Both the position numbers and the translations under genes were made by a program. From assembly GCF_016642265.1 (NCBI RefSeq), contig NZ_MRXX01000009.1:55916-67819 (forward strand): a stretch of DNA of 11,904 bases, given 5' to 3'. Below the pieces are notes generated by a model. The model had not been told where the DNA came from and did not search any database. It was given only the letters and a program-made list of their open reading frames with translations. Below, one piece after another: positions 1-7,011 of the stretch. This DNA is from Streptococcus lactarius (GTDB lineage Bacteria; Bacillota; Bacilli; Lactobacillales; Streptococcaceae). Every line of letters starts with the position of its first letter. The stretch's first letter is position 1.

Positions 1-31
1 AGAGGCTAGGGCTTTTGTCCCAACCCCTCTA
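1..31 (-). terminator. Terminator-like hairpin after rbfA (cut by window edge)
   Basis: Reading the minus strand past the rbfA stop gives AGAGG, then GGG, a loop ACAAAAG, then CCC and CCTCT. This is an imperfect stem of 5 + 3 base pairs with an internal loop. It begins at the rbfA stop codon (TAG at 29-31). Any T-run would lie beyond base 1, so I cannot confirm that it terminates. The GGGACAAAAG core resembles terminator hairpins that are common in streptococci (from memory), and a related GTGGGACA motif lies at the other end of the window. Confidence 0.45.
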
Positions 32-379
32 GTCTTTGTTCAAATTGCGCAACATGGCATCAATTTTATTTCCATACTCGATGGATTCATCTTTCACAAA
101 AGTGAGATCTGGAATTTTGTATAATTTCAAATTCCGACCTAATTCACGTTTGATGGTTCCTGTTGCTTTTTCAAGCCCTGTTTGAGCTTTTTGATTGTCA
201 GAAGCCAGGTCACTCATAATCGAATAATAGACCTTTGCCATAGACAAATCGCCTAGCATTTGAACATCCGTGATGGTCACGCCTTGAACACGCGGATCAC
301 GAACTTTCTTTTGCAAAATTTCGTTGACTTCGCGCTTGATTTCCATCCCTACTCGGTCTGTCCGAAAATGACTTGCCAT
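29..379 (-). CDS. rbfA: Ribosome-binding factor A (30S maturation)
   Basis: RbfA binds the 30S subunit near the 5' end of 16S rRNA (helix 1/central pseudoknot) and helps late maturation; it is important for growth in the cold. The 116-residue product is full length for the family. It shows the N-terminal helix region [14 protein letters not shown] (residues 9-22), the strand region VTITDVQML (34-42), and a KH-like core running through [20 protein letters not shown] (71-90). The ATG at 377-379 is preceded by AAAGGAG with a 5-base gap, so the start is secure. It is the last gene of the rimP-nusA-infB operon but is separated from infB by 70 bases holding a terminator-like hairpin, so its level may be set separately. 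Sequence similarity to the pneumococcal protein is very high (from memory). Confidence 0.97.
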   Translation of the reverse strand: MASHFRTDRVGMEIKREVNEILQKKVRDPRVQGVTITDVQMLGDLSMAKVYYSIMSDLASDNQKAQTGLEKATGTIKRELGRNLKLYKIPDLTFVKDESIEYGNKIDAMLRNLNKD

Positions 380-404
380 AGGAACTCCTTTCTGCTCTGT
401 ATTT

Positions 405-443
405 AAAAACTAGGAAATGAGAGGAATTCCTCTCTTCCTAGTT
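405..443 (-). terminator. Hairpin plus T-run between infB and rbfA (possible attenuator)
   Basis: On the minus strand, 6 bases after the infB stop, AACTAGGAA + GAGAGGAA pairs with TTCCTCTC + TTCCTAGTT. The stem is about 17 base pairs with a 2-base bulge, its tip is the palindrome GAATTC, and TTTTT follows directly (complement at 405-409). The shape is that of an intrinsic terminator inside the operon, upstream of the rbfA ribosome binding site. Partial read-through or RNA processing would explain how rbfA is still expressed; I see no clear promoter between the hairpin and rbfA. Confidence 0.6.
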
Positions 444-449
444 AGCATT

Positions 450-3164
450 TTATTTTTTGATTTCTTCCATGATGTAGGCTTCAATGGTATCATCTGCTTT
501 GATGTCATTGTATCCTTCAATCATCAATCCGCCTTCACGGCCATTTGTCACTTCTTTCACGTCATCTTTGAAGTGCTTCAAACTTGCTAAAGCACCGTCA
601 TAGATGACAACTCCGTCACGAATGACACGAACTTTGGAATCACGAGTTACCTTACCACTAAGGACCATAAATCCACCGATAGTCCCCACTTTAGAGACCT
701 TGAAGGTTTCACGAATGACTGCTTCCCCGATGATTTTTTCTTCGTATTCTGGATCCAGCATCCCCTTCATGGCATCTTCCATTTCTTCAATCACTTTGTA
801 GATGATGGAGTGAAGACGGATTTCCACCTCATCAGCTTCTGCCTGTTGACGGGCTTGTGGAGTAGGGCGAACGTTAAATCCAATAATGAAGGCATTGGAA
901 GCTTCTGCAAGGGTTACGTCTGATTCGTTGATGGCACCAACCGCTGAGTGAACAATGGTCACTTTCACACCTTCTACCTCAATCTTTTGAAGAGAAGCAG
1001 CAAGGGCTTCAACAGAACCTTGTACATCGGCCTTGATGATCACATTTACAGATTTCACTTCCCCAGCCTTCAGGGTATCAAAGAGATTTTCTAGGCTGAC
1101 ACGATTGGTTACTTGACGTTGTTTCATCAATGCACGTTTGGCACGTTCTTCACCTGCTGCACGCGCAGATTTTTCATCTTCGTAAACGGCAAAATGGTCA
1201 CCCGCCATTGGGGCTTCGTTCAAACCTGTGATAGATACAGGTGTTGATGGTCCAGCCACTTTCACACGACGTCCAAGGTCATTAGTCATGGCACGAACAC
1301 GTCCGAAAGTATTTCCGACAACGATTGGGTCTTGCACATTCAAGGTACCTTGTTGAACAAGAAGGGTTGCCACCGCACCTTTTCCTTTATCCAAACGAGC
1401 TTCGATAACCGTACCAATGGCACGAACAGTTGGGTCTGCTTTGAGTTCTTGGATTTCCGCCACCAGAAGGACAGTTTCCAAGAGTTCATCGATATTTTGG
1501 TTGAACTTAGCTGAGATTTCTACGAACTCAGAATCGCCACCCCAGGCAGTTGACATAACACCATGCTCTGCCAATTCTCCGATCACACGTTCTGGATTGG
1601 CACCTGGTTTATCAATCTTGTTAATCGCAACAATAATTGGAACGTTAGCCGCTTTTGAGTGGTTAATGGCTTCGATCGTTTGAGGCATTACCCCATCATC
1701 CGCCGCCACGACCAAGATGGTAATATCGGTAACAGAGGCACCACGCGCCCGCATTGAGGTAAAGGCCGCGTGTCCTGGTGTATCCAAGAAGGTAATCTTC
1801 TTGCCATTCTCAACGATTTGGTAGGCACCGATATGCTGGGTGATCCCACCTGCTTCACCTGTCGCAACACGAGAATTACGAAGCGTATCCAAGAGGGTTG
1901 TCTTCCCGTGGTCAACGTGTCCCATGATGGTGACAACTGGTGGACGTTCTACCAACTCATCTTCGTTGAGATAGCCATCTTCTACGAAGAAGCGTTCAAT
2001 ATCCGCATTATCCACTTCAACTTTTTTCTTGGCTTCGATGCCATAATCGACCATCAAGAGTTCAATGGTATCGCCGTCAAGCGATTGGTTTTGGGTCGCC
2101 ATCACGCCCATCATGAAGAGTTTCTTGACAATTTCAGCCGGTTCACGCTTGATTCGTTTTGCGATTTCCGCAACCGTCATGCCATCTGTGTACTCAAATT
2201 CACTTGGTAATTCATGAAATTTACGCTCTGTTACTGGTTTTGGAGCTTCAGGACGATTGTTCTTGCCTTTTTTATTTTTCTTATTGGTGTTCCAGTTACT
2301 ATTCTTCTGATTTCTCACTTGATTTTGACTACTTCGATTCCTTTGTTGTTTTCTTGGACCATCTTCTTCACGATCAAAATCATCGCGTTTTTTATCTGGT
2401 CGCGCTTGTTTTTTACGGCGTGTATCTACTTGAGCCGGTGCAGCTGCAACAGCTGGTTTTGCAAAATTCTCAACACTTGGCTCTTGCACTGGAGTTTTCA
2501 CTTCTGGAGTTTCCACTCGTTTCCGACGTTGTTGACGCTCTTGTTCTTCTTTGGCTACTTGTTGTTTAAAGCGATCTTCACTACCACGAGCATACTCAGC
2601 ATTTTGTTCAGCTTTCAGAGCTGCTGCACGCGCTTTGAAGTCCATTTTTGGTGAAATTGGCGCTTGAGAACCCCGTCTTTGGTCTTGTCGGTTAGTGCGA
2701 CGATCAGCCCCTTGATTTCGTTGTTCATTACGATGCTGTGGTCGTTGATTTCGGCTATCTCCATTGCGCTGATTGTCTTTGCGATCACGTTTTGGACGAT
2801 TGTCTTGTTGTTTTCTACGTTCTGCCTGCTCTTTTGCACGTGCTTCCCGTTCTGCTTTAAAGTTCCGACTCTTTGGTTTTGCAGCTGGTGCTTGAGCTGT
2901 AGTCTCAGTCGCTTTCTTTTCTTGCGGTTGAGCTACTTCTTTTTTTTCTACAACAGTCGCTGCCTTAGTTGCTACTTCTGCAACTTTCTTTTCGACTGTT
3001 TCTTTTTTAGCTGCAAAGCTCTTGATCAACTTTTCAGCCGCTTCTGTATCGACACTAGAGGCATGACTTTTTATATCCAAACCTAATTCTTTCGCACGAG
3101 TGACGACTTCCTTACTTTCCTTGCCCAATTCTTTGGCAATTTCGTATAATCTTTTCTTAGACAA
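450..3164 (-). CDS. infB: Translation initiation factor IF-2
   Basis: IF2 is the GTPase that brings fMet-tRNA to the 30S subunit and promotes 50S joining. The 904 residues show an IF2 N-terminal module (1-50), a long K/R/Q/N-rich disordered linker (about 55-315), a second IF2_N module (about 318-380), and the G domain. G-domain motifs are GHVDHGKT (415-422), the switch I region [10 protein letters not shown] (439-448), DTPGH (461-465), NKID (515-518) and SAK (551-553). The C-terminal IF2 domains follow. The start is a TTG (3162-3164), with GAGGAGGA about 6 bases upstream; this gives the family-typical N-terminus [14 protein letters not shown]. It lies 16 bases after ylxQ, and its ribosome binding site fills that gap. 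The length is normal for streptococci, longer than in Bacillus because of the linker. No truncation is seen. Confidence 0.98.
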   Translation of the reverse strand: MSKKRLYEIAKELGKESKEVVTRAKELGLDIKSHASSVDTEAAEKLIKSFAAKKETVEKKVAEVATKAATVVEKKEVAQPQEKKATETTAQAPAAKPKSRNFKAEREARAKEQAERRKQQDNRPKRDRKDNQRNGDSRNQRPQHRNEQRNQGADRRTNRQDQRRGSQAPISPKMDFKARAAALKAEQNAEYARGSEDRFKQQVAKEEQERQQRRKRVETPEVKTPVQEPSVENFAKPAVAAAPAQVDTRRKKQARPDKKRDDFDREEDGPRKQQRNRSSQNQVRNQKNSNWNTNKKNKKGKNNRPEAPKPVTERKFHELPSEFEYTDGMTVAEIAKRIKREPAEIVKKLFMMGVMATQNQSLDGDTIELLMVDYGIEAKKKVEVDNADIERFFVEDGYLNEDELVERPPVVTIMGHVDHGKTTLLDTLRNSRVATGEAGGITQHIGAYQIVENGKKITFLDTPGHAAFTSMRARGASVTDITILVVAADDGVMPQTIEAINHSKAANVPIIVAINKIDKPGANPERVIGELAEHGVMSTAWGGDSEFVEISAKFNQNIDELLETVLLVAEIQELKADPTVRAIGTVIEARLDKGKGAVATLLVQQGTLNVQDPIVVGNTFGRVRAMTNDLGRRVKVAGPSTPVSITGLNEAPMAGDHFAVYEDEKSARAAGEERAKRALMKQRQVTNRVSLENLFDTLKAGEVKSVNVIIKADVQGSVEALAASLQKIEVEGVKVTIVHSAVGAINESDVTLAEASNAFIIGFNVRPTPQARQQAEADEVEIRLHSIIYKVIEEMEDAMKGMLDPEYEEKIIGEAVIRETFKVSKVGTIGGFMVLSGKVTRDSKVRVIRDGVVIYDGALASLKHFKDDVKEVTNGREGGLMIEGYNDIKADDTIEAYIMEEIKK

Positions 3165-3180
3165 TTGCTGTCCTCCTCTT

Positions 3181-3480
3181 CTATTCCATAAGAGACCTCA
3201 TTTTCTTTGAAAATCCAGCATCTACAACAGCGACGACCTTCCGGGCACGTCCAATTGCAGTGCTTAATTCTAGTGTTGAAAACACGGTAGATACTTGAAC
3301 CTCATAATAGTGACCCTTATCTGTCACCTTTTTTGTCAGGTTACTAGCTGCATCGTTTGCCAGAAAAACTAATTTTGCTTTTTCTTCCTGGATCGCTTTG
3401 ATCACGAGTTCTTCTCCAGAAATCAGTCTTCCCGCTCTTTGTGCCAAACCTAACAAATTGCTCAATTTTTGCTTATTCAA
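3181..3480 (-). CDS. ylxQ: L7Ae-family RNA-binding protein (YlxQ-like)
   Basis: This small protein of 99 residues belongs to the L7Ae/L30e/S12e/Gadd45 fold, which binds kink-turn RNA. Its cellular target in Firmicutes is not settled. Visible family features are the N-terminal [15 protein letters not shown] (8-22), the strand and helix [12 protein letters not shown] (36-47), and the C-terminal [13 protein letters not shown] (82-94). The start is a TTG (3478-3480) that overlaps the end of ylxR by 8 bases. Its own Shine-Dalgarno sequence is weak (GAAGAGAG), so translation is probably coupled to ylxR. No ATG occurs near the N-terminus, and the TTG gives the conserved MNKQK beginning. It lies between ylxR and infB, the usual Firmicute order. 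Confidence 0.92.
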   Translation of the reverse strand: MNKQKLSNLLGLAQRAGRLISGEELVIKAIQEEKAKLVFLANDAASNLTKKVTDKGHYYEVQVSTVFSTLELSTAIGRARKVVAVVDAGFSKKMRSLME

Positions 3481-3769
3481 GGCCTAACTCTCTTCTCTTC
3501 ACCTTATGATCTACATAAGCGATCAATTCATCATAGAAAGCTTCTTCCACTTCCATATTAAAGCTACGATTGAAAACTTTCTTTTTCTTGGCAAGTGCCG
3601 CTTCTTCATTGTCTAGCTTGATGTAAGCACCTCGACCATTGGCTTTGCCAGTTGGATCGATAAAGACTTGTCCTTCTTTATTTTTGACAATGCGGAGCAA
3701 ATCGCGCTTATCGATAATTTCATTTGAAACGACTGATTTTCTCAAAGGGATTTTTCTTGTCTTAACCAT
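3473..3769 (-). CDS. ylxR: YlxR/RnpM family RNA-binding protein (DUF448)
   Basis: This is a 98-residue, lysine-rich basic protein of the YlxR family. The family motif GRGAYI is at residues 45-50, following an N-terminal RKIPLRKSVVS segment (5-15). The Bacillus homologue has been reported to bind and modulate RNase P (renamed RnpM), and the pneumococcal protein has a known structure; both points are from memory. The ATG at 3767-3769 has an excellent AAGGAGG ribosome binding site 5 bases away, within the 14-base gap to nusA. Its last 8 bases overlap the start of the L7Ae-like gene. The function in this organism is inferred from family and operon position only. Confidence 0.93.
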   Translation of the reverse strand: MVKTRKIPLRKSVVSNEIIDKRDLLRIVKNKEGQVFIDPTGKANGRGAYIKLDNEEAALAKKKKVFNRSFNMEVEEAFYDELIAYVDHKVKRRELGLE

Positions 3770-3783
3770 TTTCCCTCCTTCTC

Positions 3784-4926
3784 TTAATCGACTTGCTCTT
3801 GATCACTTTCTACTTGGTCTTCAAAAGTTTCTTGAGCTTCTTCCATTTCTTCAAACTCACTCGCAGATTTGATATCGATCCGGTAACCGGTCAAATGAGC
3901 TGCCAAGCGAACGTTTTGCCCACGGCGACCAATGGCAAGAGATAGTTTATTATCTGGAACCACTACAAGAGCATGTTTGCTATCTTCATCATCAAAAATA
4001 ACTTGATCCACTTCTGCGGGAGCGATCGCATTGTAGATAAATTCAGCTGGATCTGGAACCCATTCAATAACATCGATGTTTTCTTCCGTTGGAACCATGC
4101 GGTCCAATTTTTGATCATAGCGTGCCGGATGGAATTTGCTCGTAATCTTTTTAATGTTCGATCCACCACGACCAACGATGGTCCCAATCGCATCCACATT
4201 TGGATTATGGCTACGAACCGCCACCTTAGTCCGGTCTCCAGCTTCACGCGCCACGCTCATGATTTCAACCGTTCCATCATAGACTTCAGGAATTTCTTGT
4301 TCCATCAAACGTTTAATCATTTCTGGATGGCTACGGCTAACGAAGACATTGACACCTCGTGGGTTATCTTCTACCTTGTAGACAAACACTTCGATGCGAT
4401 CATGAGATTGGAAAATCTCACCTGGAATCTGATCTTGTTTAGACAATTGCGCCTCGATTGTGCCAAGATTGACATAGATAAAGCGATTGTCAAAACGTTC
4501 CACCGTACCACTCATAATTTCATTTTCATGTTCTTTATAAGTATTATAAGTGATGGTGCGTGTTTGCTTGCGCATTTTTTCCATGATCGTTTGTTTAGCG
4601 GATTGCGCTGCAACCCGGCCAAATTCAGCAGGAGCTTCTTCAAACTTGATCTTATCTCCCAACTCATAAGCTGAATTAATTGCCAAGGCATCCTTCAAGC
4701 TGATTTCCAATCGGCTATCAAAGACTTCATCCACCACTTCACGAACTGTATAAACCCGGAAATCTCCAGTTTTTTCATTAAATTCAATGGCTGCACTTTC
4801 TGCTTGACCATAACGACGGCGATAAGCTGAACGCAATGATTCTGTGACCGCTTCAATGATATCTTCTTTCTTGATCCCTTTGTCTTCTTCCAAAATACGG
4901 AAGGCTTCTCGCATTTCTTTACTCAT
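3784..4926 (-). CDS. nusA: Transcription termination/antitermination factor NusA
   Basis: NusA binds RNA polymerase near the RNA exit channel and modulates pausing, intrinsic termination and antitermination. The 380 residues show the N-terminal polymerase-binding domain (1 to about 125), an S1 domain (about 136-200), KH1 with IVGRGGSNIK (250-259) and KH2 with AIGRRGQNVR (331-340). A short acidic tail (358-380) follows. It lacks the C-terminal acidic repeats of the E. coli protein, which is normal for Firmicutes. The ATG at 4924-4926 has only GAGG about 10 bases upstream. There is no in-frame alternative start before an upstream TGA, and the MSKEM N-terminus matches close relatives. NusA itself may respond to the terminator-like hairpin downstream of infB in the same operon, giving a possible feedback loop (inference). 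Confidence 0.98.
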   Translation of the reverse strand: MSKEMREAFRILEEDKGIKKEDIIEAVTESLRSAYRRRYGQAESAAIEFNEKTGDFRVYTVREVVDEVFDSRLEISLKDALAINSAYELGDKIKFEEAPAEFGRVAAQSAKQTIMEKMRKQTRTITYNTYKEHENEIMSGTVERFDNRFIYVNLGTIEAQLSKQDQIPGEIFQSHDRIEVFVYKVEDNPRGVNVFVSRSHPEMIKRLMEQEIPEVYDGTVEIMSVAREAGDRTKVAVRSHNPNVDAIGTIVGRGGSNIKKITSKFHPARYDQKLDRMVPTEENIDVIEWVPDPAEFIYNAIAPAEVDQVIFDDEDSKHALVVVPDNKLSLAIGRRGQNVRLAAHLTGYRIDIKSASEFEEMEEAQETFEDQVESDQEQVD

Positions 4927-4967
4927 GTTTTTCTTGCCTCTACTAAGGCTTCCTTTCTTTCATTCAG

Positions 4968-5447
4968 TTACAATTTTACAGCCAATCTTGCTTTAGACAC
5001 AAGATTGTAAGGAATAGCTACTGTTTTTTTCCGCGTTTTATCCATATACTCAATGGTCAAAACATCCTCTTCAAAACGCACCAAGGTTCCTTCAAAGACC
5101 TTTTGTTTCTCAACAGCCTTGTATAAACTGACGTGGATATACTTCCCAACAGCACCTTCAAGAGCTTCCTTGGTTTTCAAGGGCCGCTCCAAACCAGGAC
5201 TGGTCACTTCTAAGAAGTACTGCTCTGGGAAAGGATCCGGCTTGATTTGATCTAACAGCGGACTAATCACCTCTGTCAAATCTGCTGTATCATTTAAAGT
5301 GATCCCTTCTGGTTTATCAACAAAAATACTTAAGATGTAGTCACCACCCATCTTGCCATATTCAACATCCACCAATTCAAATGGAGCCTGAATTACTGGT
5401 TGAATCACTTCTGTTACTAACTCAACTATCGTTGCGATGGTTGCCAC
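4968..5447 (-). CDS. rimP: Ribosome maturation factor RimP
   Basis: RimP acts early in 30S assembly, helping S12 and other proteins join the 16S central region. The product is 159 residues if read from the GTG at 5445-5447, a usual length. The conserved [12 protein letters not shown] motif is at residues 80-91, and a C-terminal SH3-like domain runs from about 95 to 159. The start is questionable: the GTG lies inside the Shine-Dalgarno sequence itself (AGGAGGTG), leaving no spacer. The in-frame ATC at codon 4 (5436-5438) is 8 bases from GGAGG, ideal spacing, and would give 156 residues. It is the first gene of the operon, behind its own promoter and a leader hairpin. The overall identification is not in doubt; only the first three codons are. 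Confidence 0.95.
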   Translation of the reverse strand: MATIATIVELVTEVIQPVIQAPFELVDVEYGKMGGDYILSIFVDKPEGITLNDTADLTEVISPLLDQIKPDPFPEQYFLEVTSPGLERPLKTKEALEGAVGKYIHVSLYKAVEKQKVFEGTLVRFEEDVLTIEYMDKTRKKTVAIPYNLVSKARLAVKL

Positions 5448-5460
5448 CTCCTCACAGATA

Positions 5461-5486
5461 AGAGGCGAAGATATATCCCCGCCTCT
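5461..5486 (-). promoter_or_regulatory. Leader hairpin in the rimP operon 5' UTR
   Basis: In the minus-strand transcript, AGAGGCGGGGA pairs with TCTTCGCCTCT around a TATA loop. This makes an 11-base-pair stem in which two pairs are G-U. It lies within the predicted 5' UTR of about 54 bases, just upstream of the rimP Shine-Dalgarno sequence. No T-run follows, so it is not an intrinsic terminator. CCTC in its 3' arm could alternatively pair with GAGG of the ribosome binding site, but that pairing is only 4 base pairs. A role in RNA stability or translation control is possible but unproven. Confidence 0.5.
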
Positions 5487-5507
5487 CCTTTTCTATTCGT
5501 TTTAAGT

Positions 5508-5536
5508 ATTATAACACGATTCCGCAGTGATTGCAA
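5508..5536 (-). promoter_or_regulatory. Promoter of the rimP-nusA-infB operon
   Basis: On the minus strand a perfect -10 TATAAT (5508-5513) has an extended -10 (TGT directly upstream). It is separated by exactly 17 bases from a -35 TTGCAA (5531-5536, 4 of 6 matches to TTGACA). The predicted start of transcription is an A near 5501. The -35 begins only 8 bases after the trmB stop codon, and no terminator separates trmB from rimP, so the operon may also receive read-through from the ecsA-trmB unit. Confidence 0.85.
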
Positions 5537-5544
5537 GGAATATG

Positions 5545-6180
5545 CTAAAACTGCGCTTCTACACGGTAAATGACCTGCCCTTTGCTAGAGAACTTCTTCT
5601 CGTATTCGGTCATAACATTGCCTTCAAAATCACTAGCATGAAGGTCCAACCAGACCCCTTTCAAGGTCATTCCATATTGTGAAAAGCTGACCAAACTGTA
5701 TTCAAACAAGCCACGATTGTCTGTCTTGAAGTGAATTTCTCCGTGTTCTGGAAGAATTTGCTTGAAGGTATCAAGGAAACTCTTGTAGGTCAAGCGACGT
5801 TTTTCATGACGTTTCTTTGGCCAGGGATCTGAAAAATTCAGATAGAGTTGATCAATCTCACCGTCTTCAAAGTAATTGGTCAAGCTATCGCCGTCTACCC
5901 AAAGCAACTTAATATTGGGTACATCCGCTTCTAAGACCTTATCCAAGGCATAGCTCAAAACTGATTTTTGGATATCAATTCCAATGTAGTTGATCTCTGG
6001 ATTGGCCTTGGCCATACCGGTGATAAAGGCACCTTTACCACTTCCCACTTCGATATGGATGGGATGGTTATTTCCAAAAATCTCGTGCCACTTTCCCTTA
6101 GCGTCTTCTGGGTTCAGCACCACATATTGCGAATTGGCCTCTAATAATTCTGTCGCCCCTTTGCGATTTCTAACTCTCAT
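5545..6180 (-). CDS. trmB: tRNA (guanine-N7-)-methyltransferase
   Basis: TrmB uses S-adenosylmethionine to make m7G at position 46 in the variable loop of tRNAs. The 211-residue protein is full length for the Firmicute enzyme. Motif I is EVGSGKGAF (44-52), an acidic GIDIQ segment follows at 67-71, and the family signature [10 protein letters not shown] is at 116-125. The C-terminal TEYEKKF (191-197) is also conserved. The ATG (6178-6180) overlaps the ccrZ stop as ATGA, and AAAGGAAA lies just upstream, so it is translationally coupled to ccrZ. Its neighbours are the cell-cycle protein gene ccrZ upstream and the rimP operon downstream. In relatives the ccrZ-trmB pair is conserved (from memory). 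Confidence 0.97.
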   Translation of the reverse strand: MRVRNRKGATELLEANSQYVVLNPEDAKGKWHEIFGNNHPIHIEVGSGKGAFITGMAKANPEINYIGIDIQKSVLSYALDKVLEADVPNIKLLWVDGDSLTNYFEDGEIDQLYLNFSDPWPKKRHEKRRLTYKSFLDTFKQILPEHGEIHFKTDNRGLFEYSLVSFSQYGMTLKGVWLDLHASDFEGNVMTEYEKKFSSKGQVIYRVEAQF

Positions 6181-6971
6181 ATTTCCTTTCCATATTTCAA
6201 CCGGAAATTGCGAAGAGCATAGATCTCGCGATTGACATTTTCTAGATCATTGTTTTCATAGTACTTGGCAATTTGGCACAAGAAAGAATATTGCCCAAAC
6301 CAATAGAGTTTCGCAAATACTTTTTGATTGTACTTGTAGCCGTAATAACCCAACCAATCGCGCCAATTCGAATCTGGAATATAGTGACTCAAGATATGGG
6401 CCACATCCAGCATCCGGTCTGTCAAACGAACGGAATCCCAATCGACTAAGTAAATCAAGCCACTATCCGTTTCAATCCAATTGCTGTGTCGGACATCCCC
6501 ATGAACAATGGTCGCATAATCCTCTCGAAAAGCAGGAACTGTCTTACGCAGATTCTTCACCACTGATTGAATGTAGTGGTTTTGACGAAGAGCAATCGGC
6601 AACCGGTTACTCCAAGAGTTGAGCAATTCTAGAGGTGATTCCACAGAATAACCTAATTTTTTCAATTGGGTCATTAAAGGTCTAGAGCGATGCAAACGTG
6701 TTAGAATATTGACCACTTGCTTTTTGGACATCCCATTTGGGGTAAGGATCTCCCCATTTAGCCATTCTTGAGCACTCATCACATTACCATCCGGTAAGCG
6801 ACGGCTCCATAACAATTGTGGGGCGATCTGTTCTTTTGCAAGACCCGCAAGAATTGGAGTCGTATTCATTTTAACAAAAACAAGCTCACCATCTGGATAG
6901 GTGCCCTTGTAGGCCTTCCCACTCTTTCCTGGAATAGGGGTGAGGCTTAGCTCTTTTTCATTCGAGTCCAT
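6177..6971 (-). CDS. ccrZ: Cell cycle regulator CcrZ (phosphotransferase family)
   Basis: This is an aminoglycoside phosphotransferase/choline kinase-like protein. In pneumococcus the homologue CcrZ is placed at midcell by FtsZ and links division to initiation of DNA replication (established, from memory). I chose the ATG at 6969-6971, giving 264 residues, because GGAGG lies 5 bases upstream. A longer frame from a TTG at 7026-7028 has no ribosome binding site and runs into ecsB. Visible features are the glycine-rich segment GKSGKAY (15-21), a lysine in FVKM (34), the catalytic-type HGDVRHSN (157-164) and DWDS (177-180). H157, N164 and D177 match the residues I recall as functionally important in pneumococcus. 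It sits 40 bases after ecsB and overlaps trmB by 4 bases. The true substrate of the kinase fold is unknown to me. Confidence 0.93.
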   Translation of the reverse strand: MDSNEKELSLTPIPGKSGKAYKGTYPDGELVFVKMNTTPILAGLAKEQIAPQLLWSRRLPDGNVMSAQEWLNGEILTPNGMSKKQVVNILTRLHRSRPLMTQLKKLGYSVESPLELLNSWSNRLPIALRQNHYIQSVVKNLRKTVPAFREDYATIVHGDVRHSNWIETDSGLIYLVDWDSVRLTDRMLDVAHILSHYIPDSNWRDWLGYYGYKYNQKVFAKLYWFGQYSFLCQIAKYYENNDLENVNREIYALRNFRLKYGKEI

Positions 6972-7011
6972 CTTATCCTCCGTAAAAAGTTTCCAATCTA
7001 TTTTACTAATT

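Noticed and set aside
2615..2839. A 74-codon minus-strand frame within infB, and a possible internal infB start at Met174.
   Set aside because: The frame is out of phase with the real infB and has no support. Met174 has no Shine-Dalgarno sequence upstream, so there is no evidence here for a short IF2 form.
1770..3086. Several long plus-strand open frames opposite infB.
   Set aside because: They are shadows of the K/R/Q-rich linker, reading as Cys/Phe/Leu/Ser-rich strings. None has a ribosome binding site or a family match.
3121..3150. Plus-strand promoter-like TTGCCC - 18 bases - TATAAT, antisense to the infB start.
   Set aside because: It lies in the codons for the conserved RLYEI segment, so its bases are explained by coding. 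It has a poor -35 and no extended -10, and would drive antisense RNA with no gene to express.
3973..4674. Plus-strand open frame of 233 codons opposite nusA.
   Set aside because: It is a mirror of the nusA reading frame: no ribosome binding site, unusual composition rich in His, Phe, Asn and Ile, and no family resemblance.
5519..5541. Inverted repeat ATTCC...GGAAT between trmB and the rimP -10 box, as a possible trmB terminator.
   Set aside because: No T-run follows on either strand, the stem is short and bulged, and it overlaps the -35 region, so it is not a convincing terminator.
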